Assembly: GCA_013152215.1 (NCBI GenBank)
Contig: JAADGT010000136.1
Location: 1-11,118 of the forward strand
Length of the DNA stretch: 11,118 nucleotides
DNA from: Deltaproteobacteria bacterium
GTDB taxonomy: Bacteria > Desulfobacterota > Deferrisomatia > Deferrisomatales > Deferrisomataceae
Reading direction: 5' to 3'
Shown here: positions 1 to 6,486 of the stretch, in pieces
Layout: every line of letters starts with the position of its first letter
Position numbering within the stretch: the stretch's first letter is position 1
Notes under the pieces: model-generated
Told to the model about the DNA's origin: nothing
What the model saw: only the letters and a program-made list of their open reading frames with translations
Databases searched by the model: none
Made by a program: the position numbers and the translations under genes

Positions 1-1
1 G

Positions 2-1723
2 GTCATGGGGGTGGCCGTACTGGTGGCGTGGTTGGTATCGATCCCCTTGCGCAGACGCATCTCGGGTCCCATCCAGGAACTGGCCGCCGCCATGGACCGG
101 GTCGCCTCGTCTGGGGACTACTCGGTGCGCATCCCCGGGAGCGGCCGGGACGAGGTCGGGACCCTGATCCGGGGCTTCAACCGCATGCTGGCCCAGATCG
201 CCGAACGGGACGAGAGGCTGGCGCGGTTGGCCGCGGCCGTGGACCAGGCCGTCGAAGGAATCGCTGTGACGGATCCGGACGGCCGGGTCCTGTACGGCAA
301 CCGGGCGTTCCGGAAGATGTGCGGGGTGGACGAGCCGCTGAAGGGGGTGAGTCTGTTCGCGTTGTACCCTCCGGACGAGCCCAGGGTCCAAGAGCTGCGG
401 GAAGCGGCGGAGCAGGGCCAGGTCTGGAGTGGAAGGATCCGGGCACGGCGGGCGGACGGAAGCATGTACCACGAGGAGTGCGCTCTGTCGCCCGTGACGG
501 GCGAAGGAGGTGAGGTCCGCAACCTGGTGGTGGTGAAGCGAGACGTGACCCGGGAGGTGGAGTTCGAGAACCGGCTGGCCCAAAACCAGCGCCTGGAGGC
601 CCTCGGCACCTTGGCCGGGGGGGTGGCCCACGACTTCAACAACATCCTGACCCCGATCCTGGGGTACGCGGACATGGCCCTGCAGGAGGTCGAGCCCGGG
701 AGCCGGCTGGAGAAGAACCTTCGGCGTGTGGTGCGGGCGGCCGAGCGCGCTCGGGGGATCGTGCAGCAGATCCTGGCTTTCAGCCGGCAGGGGGATGAGG
801 GGCGCACTCCTTTGCGGCTCGGAACCCTGCTGGAGGAGACCGAGGGGCTCCTGCGGGCCAGCATTCCCAAACACGTGCGGCTCGAGGTGCGCTCCGAGAC
901 CTCGTCGGATTGGGTGGTGGGCGACGCGACCCAGCTCCAGCAGGTGCTCATGAACCTCGCGACCAATGCCTGGCACGCCATGGAGCCGGACGGCGGGATC
1001 CTCGAGATGATCCTGGAGGAACAGTGGGTGTCCGCCGGCGATCCGGAGCTGCCAACCGGTCGCTATCTGCGGATTCGGGTGAGCGACGAGGGGTGCGGCA
1101 TGCCGGACGAGGTGTTGAACCGGATCTTTGAGCCGTTCTTCACGACAAAGGAGGTGGGCAAAGGGACCGGGCTCGGGTTGGCGGCGGTGCATGGAATCGT
1201 GCAGGCCCACGGCGGCACGGTCCGGGTGGAGTCCCAGCCGGGAAAGGGGACCACGTTTTGGGTGTATCTGCCAGCGAAGGAGGGGCCGAAGCCCCCGGCG
1301 AGGAAGGAACGCCGGCGGCAGGTCCCCCCCCGGGGACGGGGGGAGCGGATCCTGGTGGTGGACGACGAGCTCGAAGTGGCCGACTTCCTCTCCCAGACCC
1401 TTGAGGCCCTGGGGTACCAGGTGGAGGCGGTGGTCTCCCCTGCCGAGGCGCGGTCGCGGCTGGAGAGGAACGCCGGGGGATACGATCTGCTTCTCACCGA
1501 CCAGACCATGCCGGAGTGTACCGGCCTGGCCCTGGCCCGTTGGGCCCACGGGGTCCGGCCGGACCTACCGGTCGTCTTGTGCACGGGGTACTCGGCCGCG
1601 GTGACCCCCCGGTCCCTCGCCGAGGCAGGGGTGGCCGTGGTCGTGCCGAAACCGGTCTCCCCGAGCCAGCTCGCCGCAGAGGTTCGGCGGGTGCTTGGGG
1701 ACGGCACCGGCCCGGCGGCGTAG
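2..1723 (+). CDS. Hybrid sensor histidine kinase (HAMP-PAS-HisKA-HATPase-REC), 5'-partial
   Basis: The frame is open to the left edge, so the N-terminal sensor and most of the membrane region are missing. Counting from the ATG at base 5: the end of a hydrophobic segment (1-15), a HAMP linker (about 16-70), a PAS domain (about 75-185), HisKA with the phospho-acceptor His209 in the AHDFNNIL motif, an HATPase with N-box near 317-325, G1 DEGCGM (361-366) and G2 GKGTGLGL (385-392), then a basic linker and a receiver domain (about 447-566). The receiver has acidic residues at 453-454, phospho-acceptor Asp499 and Lys549. The protein is therefore a membrane-anchored kinase that autophosphorylates on His and relays to its own Asp; an output partner would be encoded elsewhere. 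The AHDFNN-type HisKA with a single C-terminal REC is common in deltaproteobacterial hybrid kinases. The signal sensed cannot be inferred. The gene ends 18 bp before a shared terminator. Confidence 0.95.
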   Translation, partial: VMGVAVLVAWLVSIPLRRRISGPIQELAAAMDRVASSGDYSVRIPGSGRDEVGTLIRGFNRMLAQIAERDERLARLAAAVDQAVEGIAVTDPDGRVLYGNRAFRKMCGVDEPLKGVSLFALYPPDEPRVQELREAAEQGQVWSGRIRARRADGSMYHEECALSPVTGEGGEVRNLVVVKRDVTREVEFENRLAQNQRLEALGTLAGGVAHDFNNILTPILGYADMALQEVEPGSRLEKNLRRVVRAAERARGIVQQILAFSRQGDEGRTPLRLGTLLEETEGLLRASIPKHVRLEVRSETSSDWVVGDATQLQQVLMNLATNAWHAMEPDGGILEMILEEQWVSAGDPELPTGRYLRIRVSDEGCGMPDEVLNRIFEPFFTTKEVGKGTGLGLAAVHGIVQAHGGTVRVESQPGKGTTFWVYLPAKEGPKPPARKERRRQVPPRGRGERILVVDDELEVADFLSQTLEALGYQVEAVVSPAEARSRLERNAGGYDLLLTDQTMPECTGLALARWAHGVRPDLPVVLCTGYSAAVTPRSLAEAGVAVVVPKPVSPSQLAAEVRRVLGDGTGPAA

Positions 1724-1740
1724 CAGGGAAGGGCCGAAAA

Positions 1741-1776
1741 AAAAAGCCCCAGCGGCCGCGGCCGCTGGGGCTTTTT
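1741..1776. terminator. Perfect palindromic bidirectional intrinsic terminator
   Basis: The 36 nt are an exact palindrome: A5, then GCCCCAGCGGCCG, then its complement, then T5. The A-run extends further left to 1737. Read on either strand this gives a very GC-rich stem followed by a U-tract, the hallmark of a Rho-independent terminator. It lies between the hybrid kinase (+) and the tRNA gene (-) and would end both transcripts, including any read-through from the cys genes. Confidence 0.93.
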
Positions 1777-1783
1777 CGTCCCA

Positions 1784-1860
1784 TGGTGGCGGTGCAGGGA
1801 CTTGAACCCCGGACTCGGCGGATATGAGCCGCCTGCTCTGACCAGCTGAGCTACACCGCC
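1784..1860 (-). tRNA. tRNA-Met (anticodon CAT), CCA encoded
   Basis: On the minus strand the acceptor stem GGCGGTG/CACCGCC pairs over 7 bp and is followed by discriminator A and an encoded CCA (1784-1786). The D-arm has a GCTC/GAGC stem. The anticodon stem GGCGG/CCGCC closes the loop CTCATAT with anticodon CAT at 1824-1826. The T-arm has loop TTCAAGT. A CAT anticodon can be elongator Met, initiator Met or lysidine-modified Ile. The fully paired first acceptor base pair argues against an initiator, and the overall sequence looks like elongator Met of deltaproteobacteria. tRNA-Ile(CAT) is the main alternative. Confidence 0.93.
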
Positions 1861-1872
1861 AGAAGGGCCGCT

Positions 1873-1900
1873 ATTATACGGGCCGTCGGTCCCCTGTCAA
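1873..1900 (-). promoter_or_regulatory. Sigma-70 promoter of the tRNA gene
   Basis: On the minus strand a perfect -35 TTGACA (1895-1900) and a perfect -10 TATAAT (1873-1878) are separated by 16 bp. The predicted start is near 1866, a few bases before the mature tRNA 5' end at 1860. Such full-consensus elements are typical of stable-RNA promoters. The promoter sits between cysQ and the tRNA, so the tRNA does not depend on the cys transcript. Confidence 0.88.
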
Positions 1901-1932
1901 GTCCGACCGGCCGCCTGCTCACGACTTCCCGT

Positions 1933-2718
1933 TCACGGCAGTTTCCGATTTACAGCTCCCTTTGCCACGAAGTAGGGGTTTCGCAAGTCGGGCTTGTTGT
2001 AGCGCAGGGGCTCGCCGTCCAGGGTCTCGACCCGGCCTCCGGCCGCCTCCACGATGGCCTGGCCTGCCGCCGTGTCCCACTCCATGGTGGGGCCCAGCCG
2101 GGGGTAGAGGTCGGCCCGCCCCTCGGCCACGGCGCAGAGCTTGAGCGAGCTGCCGGCTGCGATGCTTTTGGCCACCGGCAGGCCCTTCAGGTACGCCTCG
2201 GTCTCGGGGGAGGGATGGGAGCGGCTCTGGACCACCACGAGGCCCCGCGTCGGGTCGGGCCGGCGAACCCGGATGGGGCGGGGTTCGCCGTCGGCCTGCC
2301 GGGTCCATGCGCCGGTGGCCACATCGCCCCAGTACACGCGGCGCTGTACCGGCACGTGGATGACCCCGAGCACGGGCCGGCCCTCCTCCACCAGGGCGAT
2401 GTTCACGGTGAACTCCCCGTTTCGCTTGATGAACTCCTTGGTGCCGTCCAGGGGGTCGACGAGCCAGAACCTGTGCCAGGATCTGCGGGTCTCGTAAGGG
2501 ATCTCCATGCCCTCCTCGGACAGCACCGGCACCTCCGGGAACGCGCGCGCGAGGCCCTGCGCGATCACCCGGTGGGCCGCCCGGTCCGCCTCGGTGAGGG
2601 GGGAACGGTCGCCTTTCTCCTCCACCCGGATGTCGCCCTCGTAGATCCGGAGGATCTCGGCGGCCGCGGCCTCGGCGAGCTCGAGCAGGACTCGGAGGGT
2701 GGGGTTCGGGTTGTCCAT
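1933..2718 (-). CDS. cysQ: 3'(2'),5'-bisphosphate nucleotidase CysQ (inositol monophosphatase superfamily)
   Basis: 261 aa, of normal length for the family. The enzyme hydrolyses PAP (and PAPS) to AMP (APS), removing the by-product of PAPS-consuming reactions. The metal-binding signatures of the family are visible: a Glu in SEEG (67-70), DPLDGT (88-93) and the C-terminal WDTAAGQ (214-220, with Asp215). The DPLDGTKEF form is typical of CysQ rather than of inositol monophosphatase. The ATG at 2718 is preferred because GGAGG (2725-2729) lies 6 nt upstream. A longer in-frame reading to 2763 runs into repeat DNA and is unlikely. It is the last gene of the sulfate cluster, about 200 bp after cysN. 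The final codons run through sequence that resembles the repeat flank near 2890-2904, so the C-terminus may have been reshaped by repeat sequence. Confidence 0.9.
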   Translation of the reverse strand: MDNPNPTLRVLLELAEAAAAEILRIYEGDIRVEEKGDRSPLTEADRAAHRVIAQGLARAFPEVPVLSEEGMEIPYETRRSWHRFWLVDPLDGTKEFIKRNGEFTVNIALVEEGRPVLGVIHVPVQRRVYWGDVATGAWTRQADGEPRPIRVRRPDPTRGLVVVQSRSHPSPETEAYLKGLPVAKSIAAGSSLKLCAVAEGRADLYPRLGPTMEWDTAAGQAIVEAAGGRVETLDGEPLRYNKPDLRNPYFVAKGAVNRKLP

Positions 2719-2733
2719 GGGATGCCTCCGAAA

Positions 2734-2904
2734 GGCCGTGACGAGTGCGAAAGGCAGTGACAAGTGACGCGTGATCGGTGACGGGGGGCAAGTTCCGTGA
2801 CGGGTGACCAGTGACGAGTGACGGCCCGGCGTTCCAACGGCCCCCGACCAACGACGAACGACTTACGACCCGCGGCCGTTCACACGATTCACGATTTACG
2901 GCAG
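2734..2904 (+). repeat. Composite heptamer repeat element, copy 1 (cysN-cysQ gap)
   Basis: This fills the gap between cysN and cysQ. It starts with a 55-bp block (2734-2788) that is identical to the reverse complement of 4887-4941. Four tandem heptamers of the form GTGACNN follow at 2797-2824, then a short core, a CCAACGG stretch and AACGACN-type heptamers (about 2847-2870), and finally a TTCACGATTTACGGCAG-like tail. The element begins 5 nt upstream of the cysQ Shine-Dalgarno. On this strand a heptamer repeat containing TGA puts stops in all three frames; on the complementary strand (that of the cys mRNA) it does not. No gene was found in this gap. Confidence 0.85.
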
Positions 2905-2919
2905 TCTGGCCGATCCTCA

Positions 2920-4743
2920 TCACCCCCTAAAGATCACCCCCCGCTCATGGAGCGCCGCCGTGATGCGGCGCACCGCGTGGTCCAGGGGCTCGGTGGGGTC
3001 CGACTTGATGTCGAACGGGATGTCGGTGCGGACCTCATCGCCGGCCCACACCACGAGGGTGCGGTGCTGTTGCACCACGGTCTGGATCAGGTCGAGGTCG
3101 GTGTGGGTCAGGTCGATGGCGCTGGCCACCAGGATGGTGCCCGCGTCGAGGAACAGGTGGGCCACCTCGGCGAACCGGCGCAGGTGCTCCTCGCGGTGGT
3201 CGGCCAGGCTGTTGATGCCGGGGGCCTTGATGTCGGCGTCCAGTCCGTAGACGAGGCTTCCGAGCCCCAGGTAGTACACGAAGCGGCCCCGGGCGAACAG
3301 CTCGGCCTCCAGGGCCTTGGCGAGGTCCTTCTTGTGGGACTCGCGGGCGCCGGTCACGAGGACCAGGGCGGGCTCCTGGCTGTACCGGGCGGCCCGGTCC
3401 TCCCGGGGAATGGCGCTACGGGCCCACTTGATGTTGCGGACGACGACCTTGTCGCGGACCCAGGATTGGTCGTCCGGCAGGGCCTCCTGGATGATGCCGC
3501 CTCCGCTGATCTCATAGTTGTCGATGATGACGAACCGGCCGGTGTCCGGCAGGTCGCGGCTCAGGTCGAAGGCGAGGGGCTGGTCGCAGAGGATGACGCA
3601 CTCGGCCACGTCGTGGCGCCCCACGGCTGTGGCGTCCTCGGTGGCCTCAAGGGTCGAGGCGTCGATCAGCCGGTGGACCGATTCGAGCCGGGCGGGCACC
3701 TTGGCGGTGCCGAGCCGCAGCAGGTACTCTTTGCCCGGCTCCATGGGCTGGCGACCGAGCCAGAACAGGCTCGCCCGGAACCGGGTGGACACGTGGGGAG
3801 GCGGTTCGTCGGCCCGGACCGCCAGGTCGCCCCGGGTCACGTAGATCTGCTCGGTCATGGTGAACCCGGCCGGCTCCCCCTGGGCCGCGCTGCGCTGTGC
3901 CCCCTCGGGGGACTCGGGCGCTGGGAACTGCTCGAACGACTTGACCACGGTGCTCTTGCCCGAGGGGTAGAAGACCACCCGGTCGCCGACCCGGAGGATG
4001 CCGGAGGCCACGGTGCCGGCGATGATCCGGCGGTTGTCCCCGAACCGGGTGAACTTGTACACGTCCTGCACCGGCATCCGGAAGGGGAGGTGCTCGTGGT
4101 CGGCCCGGGCCTGGAAGGCGTCCAGGGCGTCGAGCACGGTGGGGCCCTGATACCAGCCCATCCTCTCCCCCCGATCGGCCACGTTGTCGCCGGCGAACCC
4201 GCTGACCGGGATGTAGGCGCTGGCCTCCATGCCGATGGTCCCTAGGAACGCCCGGTACTCCTCGCGGATCCGCTCGAAGGCCTCCTGACTGTACTCGACC
4301 AGGTCCATCTTGTTCACCAGCACGGCCACCTGCTGGATGCCGAGCATGGAGAGCATGTAGCCGTGGCGCCGGGAGTTCTCCTGAACGCCCTCGTTCGCGT
4401 CGATCACCAGAAGCGCGGCCTCGGCCCGGGACGCGCCGGTGATCATGTTCTTCAGGAACTCGATGTGGCCCGGGGCGTCGATGATGATGTAGTGGCGCTT
4501 GGCCGTCTTGAAGAACACCCGGGCCGCGTCGATCGTGATGCCCTGGGACTGCTCGTCCTTGAGGGCGTCGAGGAGGAAGGCGTACTCGAACGGCCGCGAG
4601 GTCCGTTCGCACAGGTCGCGGATCTGCTCCAGCTTGCCCTCGGGCAGGCTGCCGGTGTCGGCCAGCAGCCTGCCGATGATGGTGGACTTGCCGTGGTCCA
4701 CGTGGCCCACGATCACGATGTTCATCTGTTCCGTCTGGGTCAT
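2920..4743 (-). CDS. cysN: Sulfate adenylyltransferase GTPase subunit CysN with fused degenerate APS-kinase-like domain
   Basis: 607 aa from the ATG at 4743. Residues 1 to about 440 form the EF-Tu-like GTPase that drives APS synthesis with CysD: G1 GHVDHGKS (13-20), QGITID (67-72), G3 DAPGH (89-93) and G4 NKMD (144-147), followed by two beta-barrel domains. Residues about 450-607 align by eye with APS kinase (HREEHLRRFAEVAHLFLDAG resembles the kinase DRKENIRRIGEVAKLF region). However, the P-loop GLSGSGKST is replaced by GARESHKKD (465-473), and the substrate-binding DGDNVRHGLN by a GLGSLVYGLD-like stretch (493-502). This half should not be a kinase, and an intact cysC is encoded nearby. The chosen ATG has AGGTGA 8 nt upstream; a GTG at 4755 adds four residues without a clear Shine-Dalgarno. 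Plain CysN is about 475 aa, so the extra length is the CysC-like domain. DAPGH in place of the usual DTPGH marks a divergent CysN branch. Confidence 0.9.
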   Translation of the reverse strand: MTQTEQMNIVIVGHVDHGKSTIIGRLLADTGSLPEGKLEQIRDLCERTSRPFEYAFLLDALKDEQSQGITIDAARVFFKTAKRHYIIIDAPGHIEFLKNMITGASRAEAALLVIDANEGVQENSRRHGYMLSMLGIQQVAVLVNKMDLVEYSQEAFERIREEYRAFLGTIGMEASAYIPVSGFAGDNVADRGERMGWYQGPTVLDALDAFQARADHEHLPFRMPVQDVYKFTRFGDNRRIIAGTVASGILRVGDRVVFYPSGKSTVVKSFEQFPAPESPEGAQRSAAQGEPAGFTMTEQIYVTRGDLAVRADEPPPHVSTRFRASLFWLGRQPMEPGKEYLLRLGTAKVPARLESVHRLIDASTLEATEDATAVGRHDVAECVILCDQPLAFDLSRDLPDTGRFVIIDNYEISGGGIIQEALPDDQSWVRDKVVVRNIKWARSAIPREDRAARYSQEPALVLVTGARESHKKDLAKALEAELFARGRFVYYLGLGSLVYGLDADIKAPGINSLADHREEHLRRFAEVAHLFLDAGTILVASAIDLTHTDLDLIQTVVQQHRTLVVWAGDEVRTDIPFDIKSDPTEPLDHAVRRITAALHERGVIFRG

Positions 4744-4751
4744 CTCGTTCG

Positions 4752-4757
4752 TCACCT
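4752..4757 (-). promoter_or_regulatory. cysN ribosome binding site inside repeat edge
   Basis: AGGTGA on the minus strand matches part of the AGGAGGTGA anti-SD complement and lies 8 nt before the ATG at 4743. Its last four bases belong to a GTGACGAAC repeat unit, so the end of the repeat element appears to supply the translation signal of cysN. This decides for ATG 4743 over GTG 4755, which has no comparable upstream signal. Confidence 0.55.
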
Positions 4758-4828
4758 GTTTCGTCGTCCGACTGCCGTTGGTCGTTCGTCGTTGGTCGGG
4801 GACCGTTGGGACGCTAGGACGTTGGGAC

Positions 4829-4847
4829 GAGGGGCCGCCGGCCCCTC
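4829..4847 (-). other. GC hairpin in the cysD-cysN leader
   Basis: An 8-bp perfect stem GAGGGGCC/GGCCCCTC closes a 3-nt loop. There is no U-tract on either side, so it is not a canonical terminator. It forms the core of repeat copy 2 and would sit between the cysD and cysN coding regions in the mRNA. There it could slow exonucleases or set the cysD:cysN ratio (inference). Confidence 0.6.
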
Positions 4848-4945
4848 ACCGCGTCACTCGTCACCCGTCACGCATCACCGAAGTTCCCCCCCGTCACCGA
4901 TCACGCGTCACTTGTCACTGCCTTTCGCACTCGTCACGGCCCTTC

Positions 4946-5851
4946 CTACATATACCCTTCCCGCCGCAGGGTCTCGAGGCCGCCGCCGTCGTCCTTGTCC
5001 TGGGCCCGGCCGGCGCGCTCGGCCACGTTCTTGAGACGGCCGCTGCGGAGCTCTTCGATGATCTCGTCCACGGTGCCGGCCTCGGACTCGATAGGGAACG
5101 TGCACGGCCAGCACCCCAGGGAGCGGTAGCGCTTCCCGTCGCCCTGGTCGTAGTAGAGGGACACGGTGGGGATGTTCTCGAGCTTGATGTACTCCCAGAT
5201 ATTGAGCTCGGTCCAGTCGAGCAGCGGGTGGATGCGTACATGGGTGCCCGGCGCGAAGTCCACCTTGTAGTAGTTCCAGAACTCGGGGGGCTGGTCGCCG
5301 ATGTCCCAGCTCGAGGCCCGGTCCCGGGGGGAGAAGTACCGCTCCTTGGACCGCGATCCCTCCTCGTCGGCGCGTACCCCCACGATCACCCCCGTGAACG
5401 GCTCGGTGTTCCTGTCCTTCTCGTACCGGCCGGTCTCGTGGTTGAACCGGTATCGGGGCCAGGTGCCGGCCAGGGTGTTCCGAAGGGCCAGGGTCTTGAG
5501 GTTCCGGCAACACGTGATCCGGTCCACGTTGCCGTCGGGGAAGGTCTGTTTCGCGTCGAGGGCCTCCCGGTTCTCCCCATAGATCATGGTGAGGTGCCAC
5601 TCCCGGGTGAGCCGGTCCCGGTACTCGATCATCTCGGGGATTTTGTAGTGGGTGTCGATGTGGACGAGAGGGAACGGCACGTGGCCGTAGAACGCCTTGC
5701 GGGCCAGCCACAGCAGCACCGTGCTGTCTTTGCCGATGGACCACAGCATGCACAGGTTCTTGAAGTTGGCGTACGCCTCCCGCAGGATGTGCACGGAGGT
5801 GTTCTCCAGCTTACGAAGGTGGGCGTATCGGTTGACCAGGATCTCCGTCAT
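4946..5851 (-). CDS. cysD: Sulfate adenylyltransferase small subunit CysD (PP-loop ATPase)
   Basis: 301 aa, matching the family length of about 300. It catalyses ATP + sulfate to APS + PPi, coupled to GTP hydrolysis by CysN. It shows the PP-loop pyrophosphatase motif SIGKDST (38-44), the N-terminal LRKLENTSVHILREAYANF helix region (12-30), a VRADEEGSRSKER segment (159-171) equivalent to the RRDEEKSRAKER region of E. coli CysD, and the LDWTELNIWEYI and LGCWPC regions near the C-terminus. Start: ATG at 5851 with GGGAGG 4 nt upstream; longer readings lack support. The ATG overlaps the cysC stop codon (ATGA), so the two are translationally coupled. Compared with E. coli it has a different middle (about 100-160), including the CC pair 114-115 and an HETGRYEKDRNTEPF stretch, which suggests a divergent subtype that may co-evolve with the unusual CysN. 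Confidence 0.92.
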   Translation of the reverse strand: MTEILVNRYAHLRKLENTSVHILREAYANFKNLCMLWSIGKDSTVLLWLARKAFYGHVPFPLVHIDTHYKIPEMIEYRDRLTREWHLTMIYGENREALDAKQTFPDGNVDRITCCRNLKTLALRNTLAGTWPRYRFNHETGRYEKDRNTEPFTGVIVGVRADEEGSRSKERYFSPRDRASSWDIGDQPPEFWNYYKVDFAPGTHVRIHPLLDWTELNIWEYIKLENIPTVSLYYDQGDGKRYRSLGCWPCTFPIESEAGTVDEIIEELRSGRLKNVAERAGRAQDKDDGGGLETLRREGYM

Positions 5852-6486
5852 CGTGCCTCCCGTTTCTCCGTGAAGGGCTGAAACCAGGCCTCTTTGCGGG
5901 CCTCCACGTACCGCACCACGTGCGAGACGCACTCGCCCACGCTCCATCGGGCCGTGTCCAGGACGAGCTCGGGGTCGTCGGGCTCCTCGTAGGGGCTGGA
6001 GATGCCCGTGAAGTCCGGGATCTCTCCGGCCCGGGCCTTGCGGTACAGCCCCTTGGGGTCTCGCCGCTCACACGTGGCCAGGTCGCACTTCACGTGGATC
6101 TCGACGAACTCCCCCGGCTGGAACAGGGCCCGCACCCGCTCCCGATCGTCCCGAAACGGCGAGATGAAGGCGGTGAGCACCAGAAGTCCGGCGTCCACGA
6201 ACAGCTTGGCCACCTCGCCGATCCGCCGGATGTTCTCCTTGCGGTCCGCCGCGGAGAAGCCCAGGTCCTGGTTCAGGCCGTGGCGGACGTTGTCCCCGTC
6301 GAGCAGGTAGGTGTACCACCCCCGGTCGAACAGCTGCCGCTCGACGGCGTGGGAGATGGTGGACTTGCCTGAGCCGGAGAGCCCAGTGAACCAGAGCACC
6401 ATGGGAGGGTGCCGGTTCCTCCGCTGGTAGTCCTCCCGCGACACGAGCCGCTCGTGCCATCGGATGTGGGTCGATTTCGCTGGCAT
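5848..6486 (-). CDS. cysC: Adenylylsulfate (APS) kinase CysC
   Basis: 212 aa, normal length. It phosphorylates APS at the 3' position with ATP to give PAPS, in the cytosol. All hallmark motifs are intact: P-loop GLSGSGKST (35-43), DGDNVRHGLN (63-72), DRKENIRRIGEVAKLF (81-96), FISP with the family serine (107-110) and DPKGLYRKARAGEIPDFTGI (143-162). The ATG at 6486 is chosen because GGAG lies 6 nt upstream. The TTG one codon earlier is less likely. The start overlaps the permease stop by one base (TGATG) and the stop overlaps the cysD start (ATGA), so permease, cysC and cysD form one coupled unit. This is the functional kinase of the window, in contrast to the degenerate copy fused to CysN. 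Confidence 0.96.
   Translation of the reverse strand: MPAKSTHIRWHERLVSREDYQRRNRHPPMVLWFTGLSGSGKSTISHAVERQLFDRGWYTYLLDGDNVRHGLNQDLGFSAADRKENIRRIGEVAKLFVDAGLLVLTAFISPFRDDRERVRALFQPGEFVEIHVKCDLATCERRDPKGLYRKARAGEIPDFTGISSPYEEPDDPELVLDTARWSVGECVSHVVRYVEARKEAWFQPFTEKREAR

Larger units (their letters stand above)
4744..4942 (-). repeat. Composite heptamer repeat element, copy 2 (cysD-cysN gap)
   Basis: Reading the minus strand, the element starts 4 nt after the cysD stop with the 55-bp block shared with copy 1 (4941 to 4887). It continues with four tandem GTGACNN/GTGATNN heptamers (4878 to 4851), a GC hairpin (4829-4847), CGTCCCAN-type octamers (about 4829 to 4798) and AACGACN heptamers up to the cysN start. 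It lies in the opposite orientation to copy 1, so the pair forms a large inverted repeat around cysN. On the cys mRNA this copy places TGA in all three frames just after cysD. No protein-coding gene is seen in it. Confidence 0.85.

Noticed and set aside
2818..4245. 475-codon open frame on the plus strand, antisense to cysN
   Set aside because: Low-complexity Gly/Val/Gln/His-rich translation with no family resemblance; it mirrors the cysN codons.
2920..4743. Calling the cysN product a bifunctional CysNC enzyme
   Set aside because: The C-terminal domain lacks the P-loop and the DGDNVR motif, so kinase activity is not supported.
4499..5881. 460-codon open frame on the plus strand across cysN, the repeat and cysD
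   Set aside because: It passes through the repeat, which lacks stops on this strand, and lies antisense to two clearly real genes.
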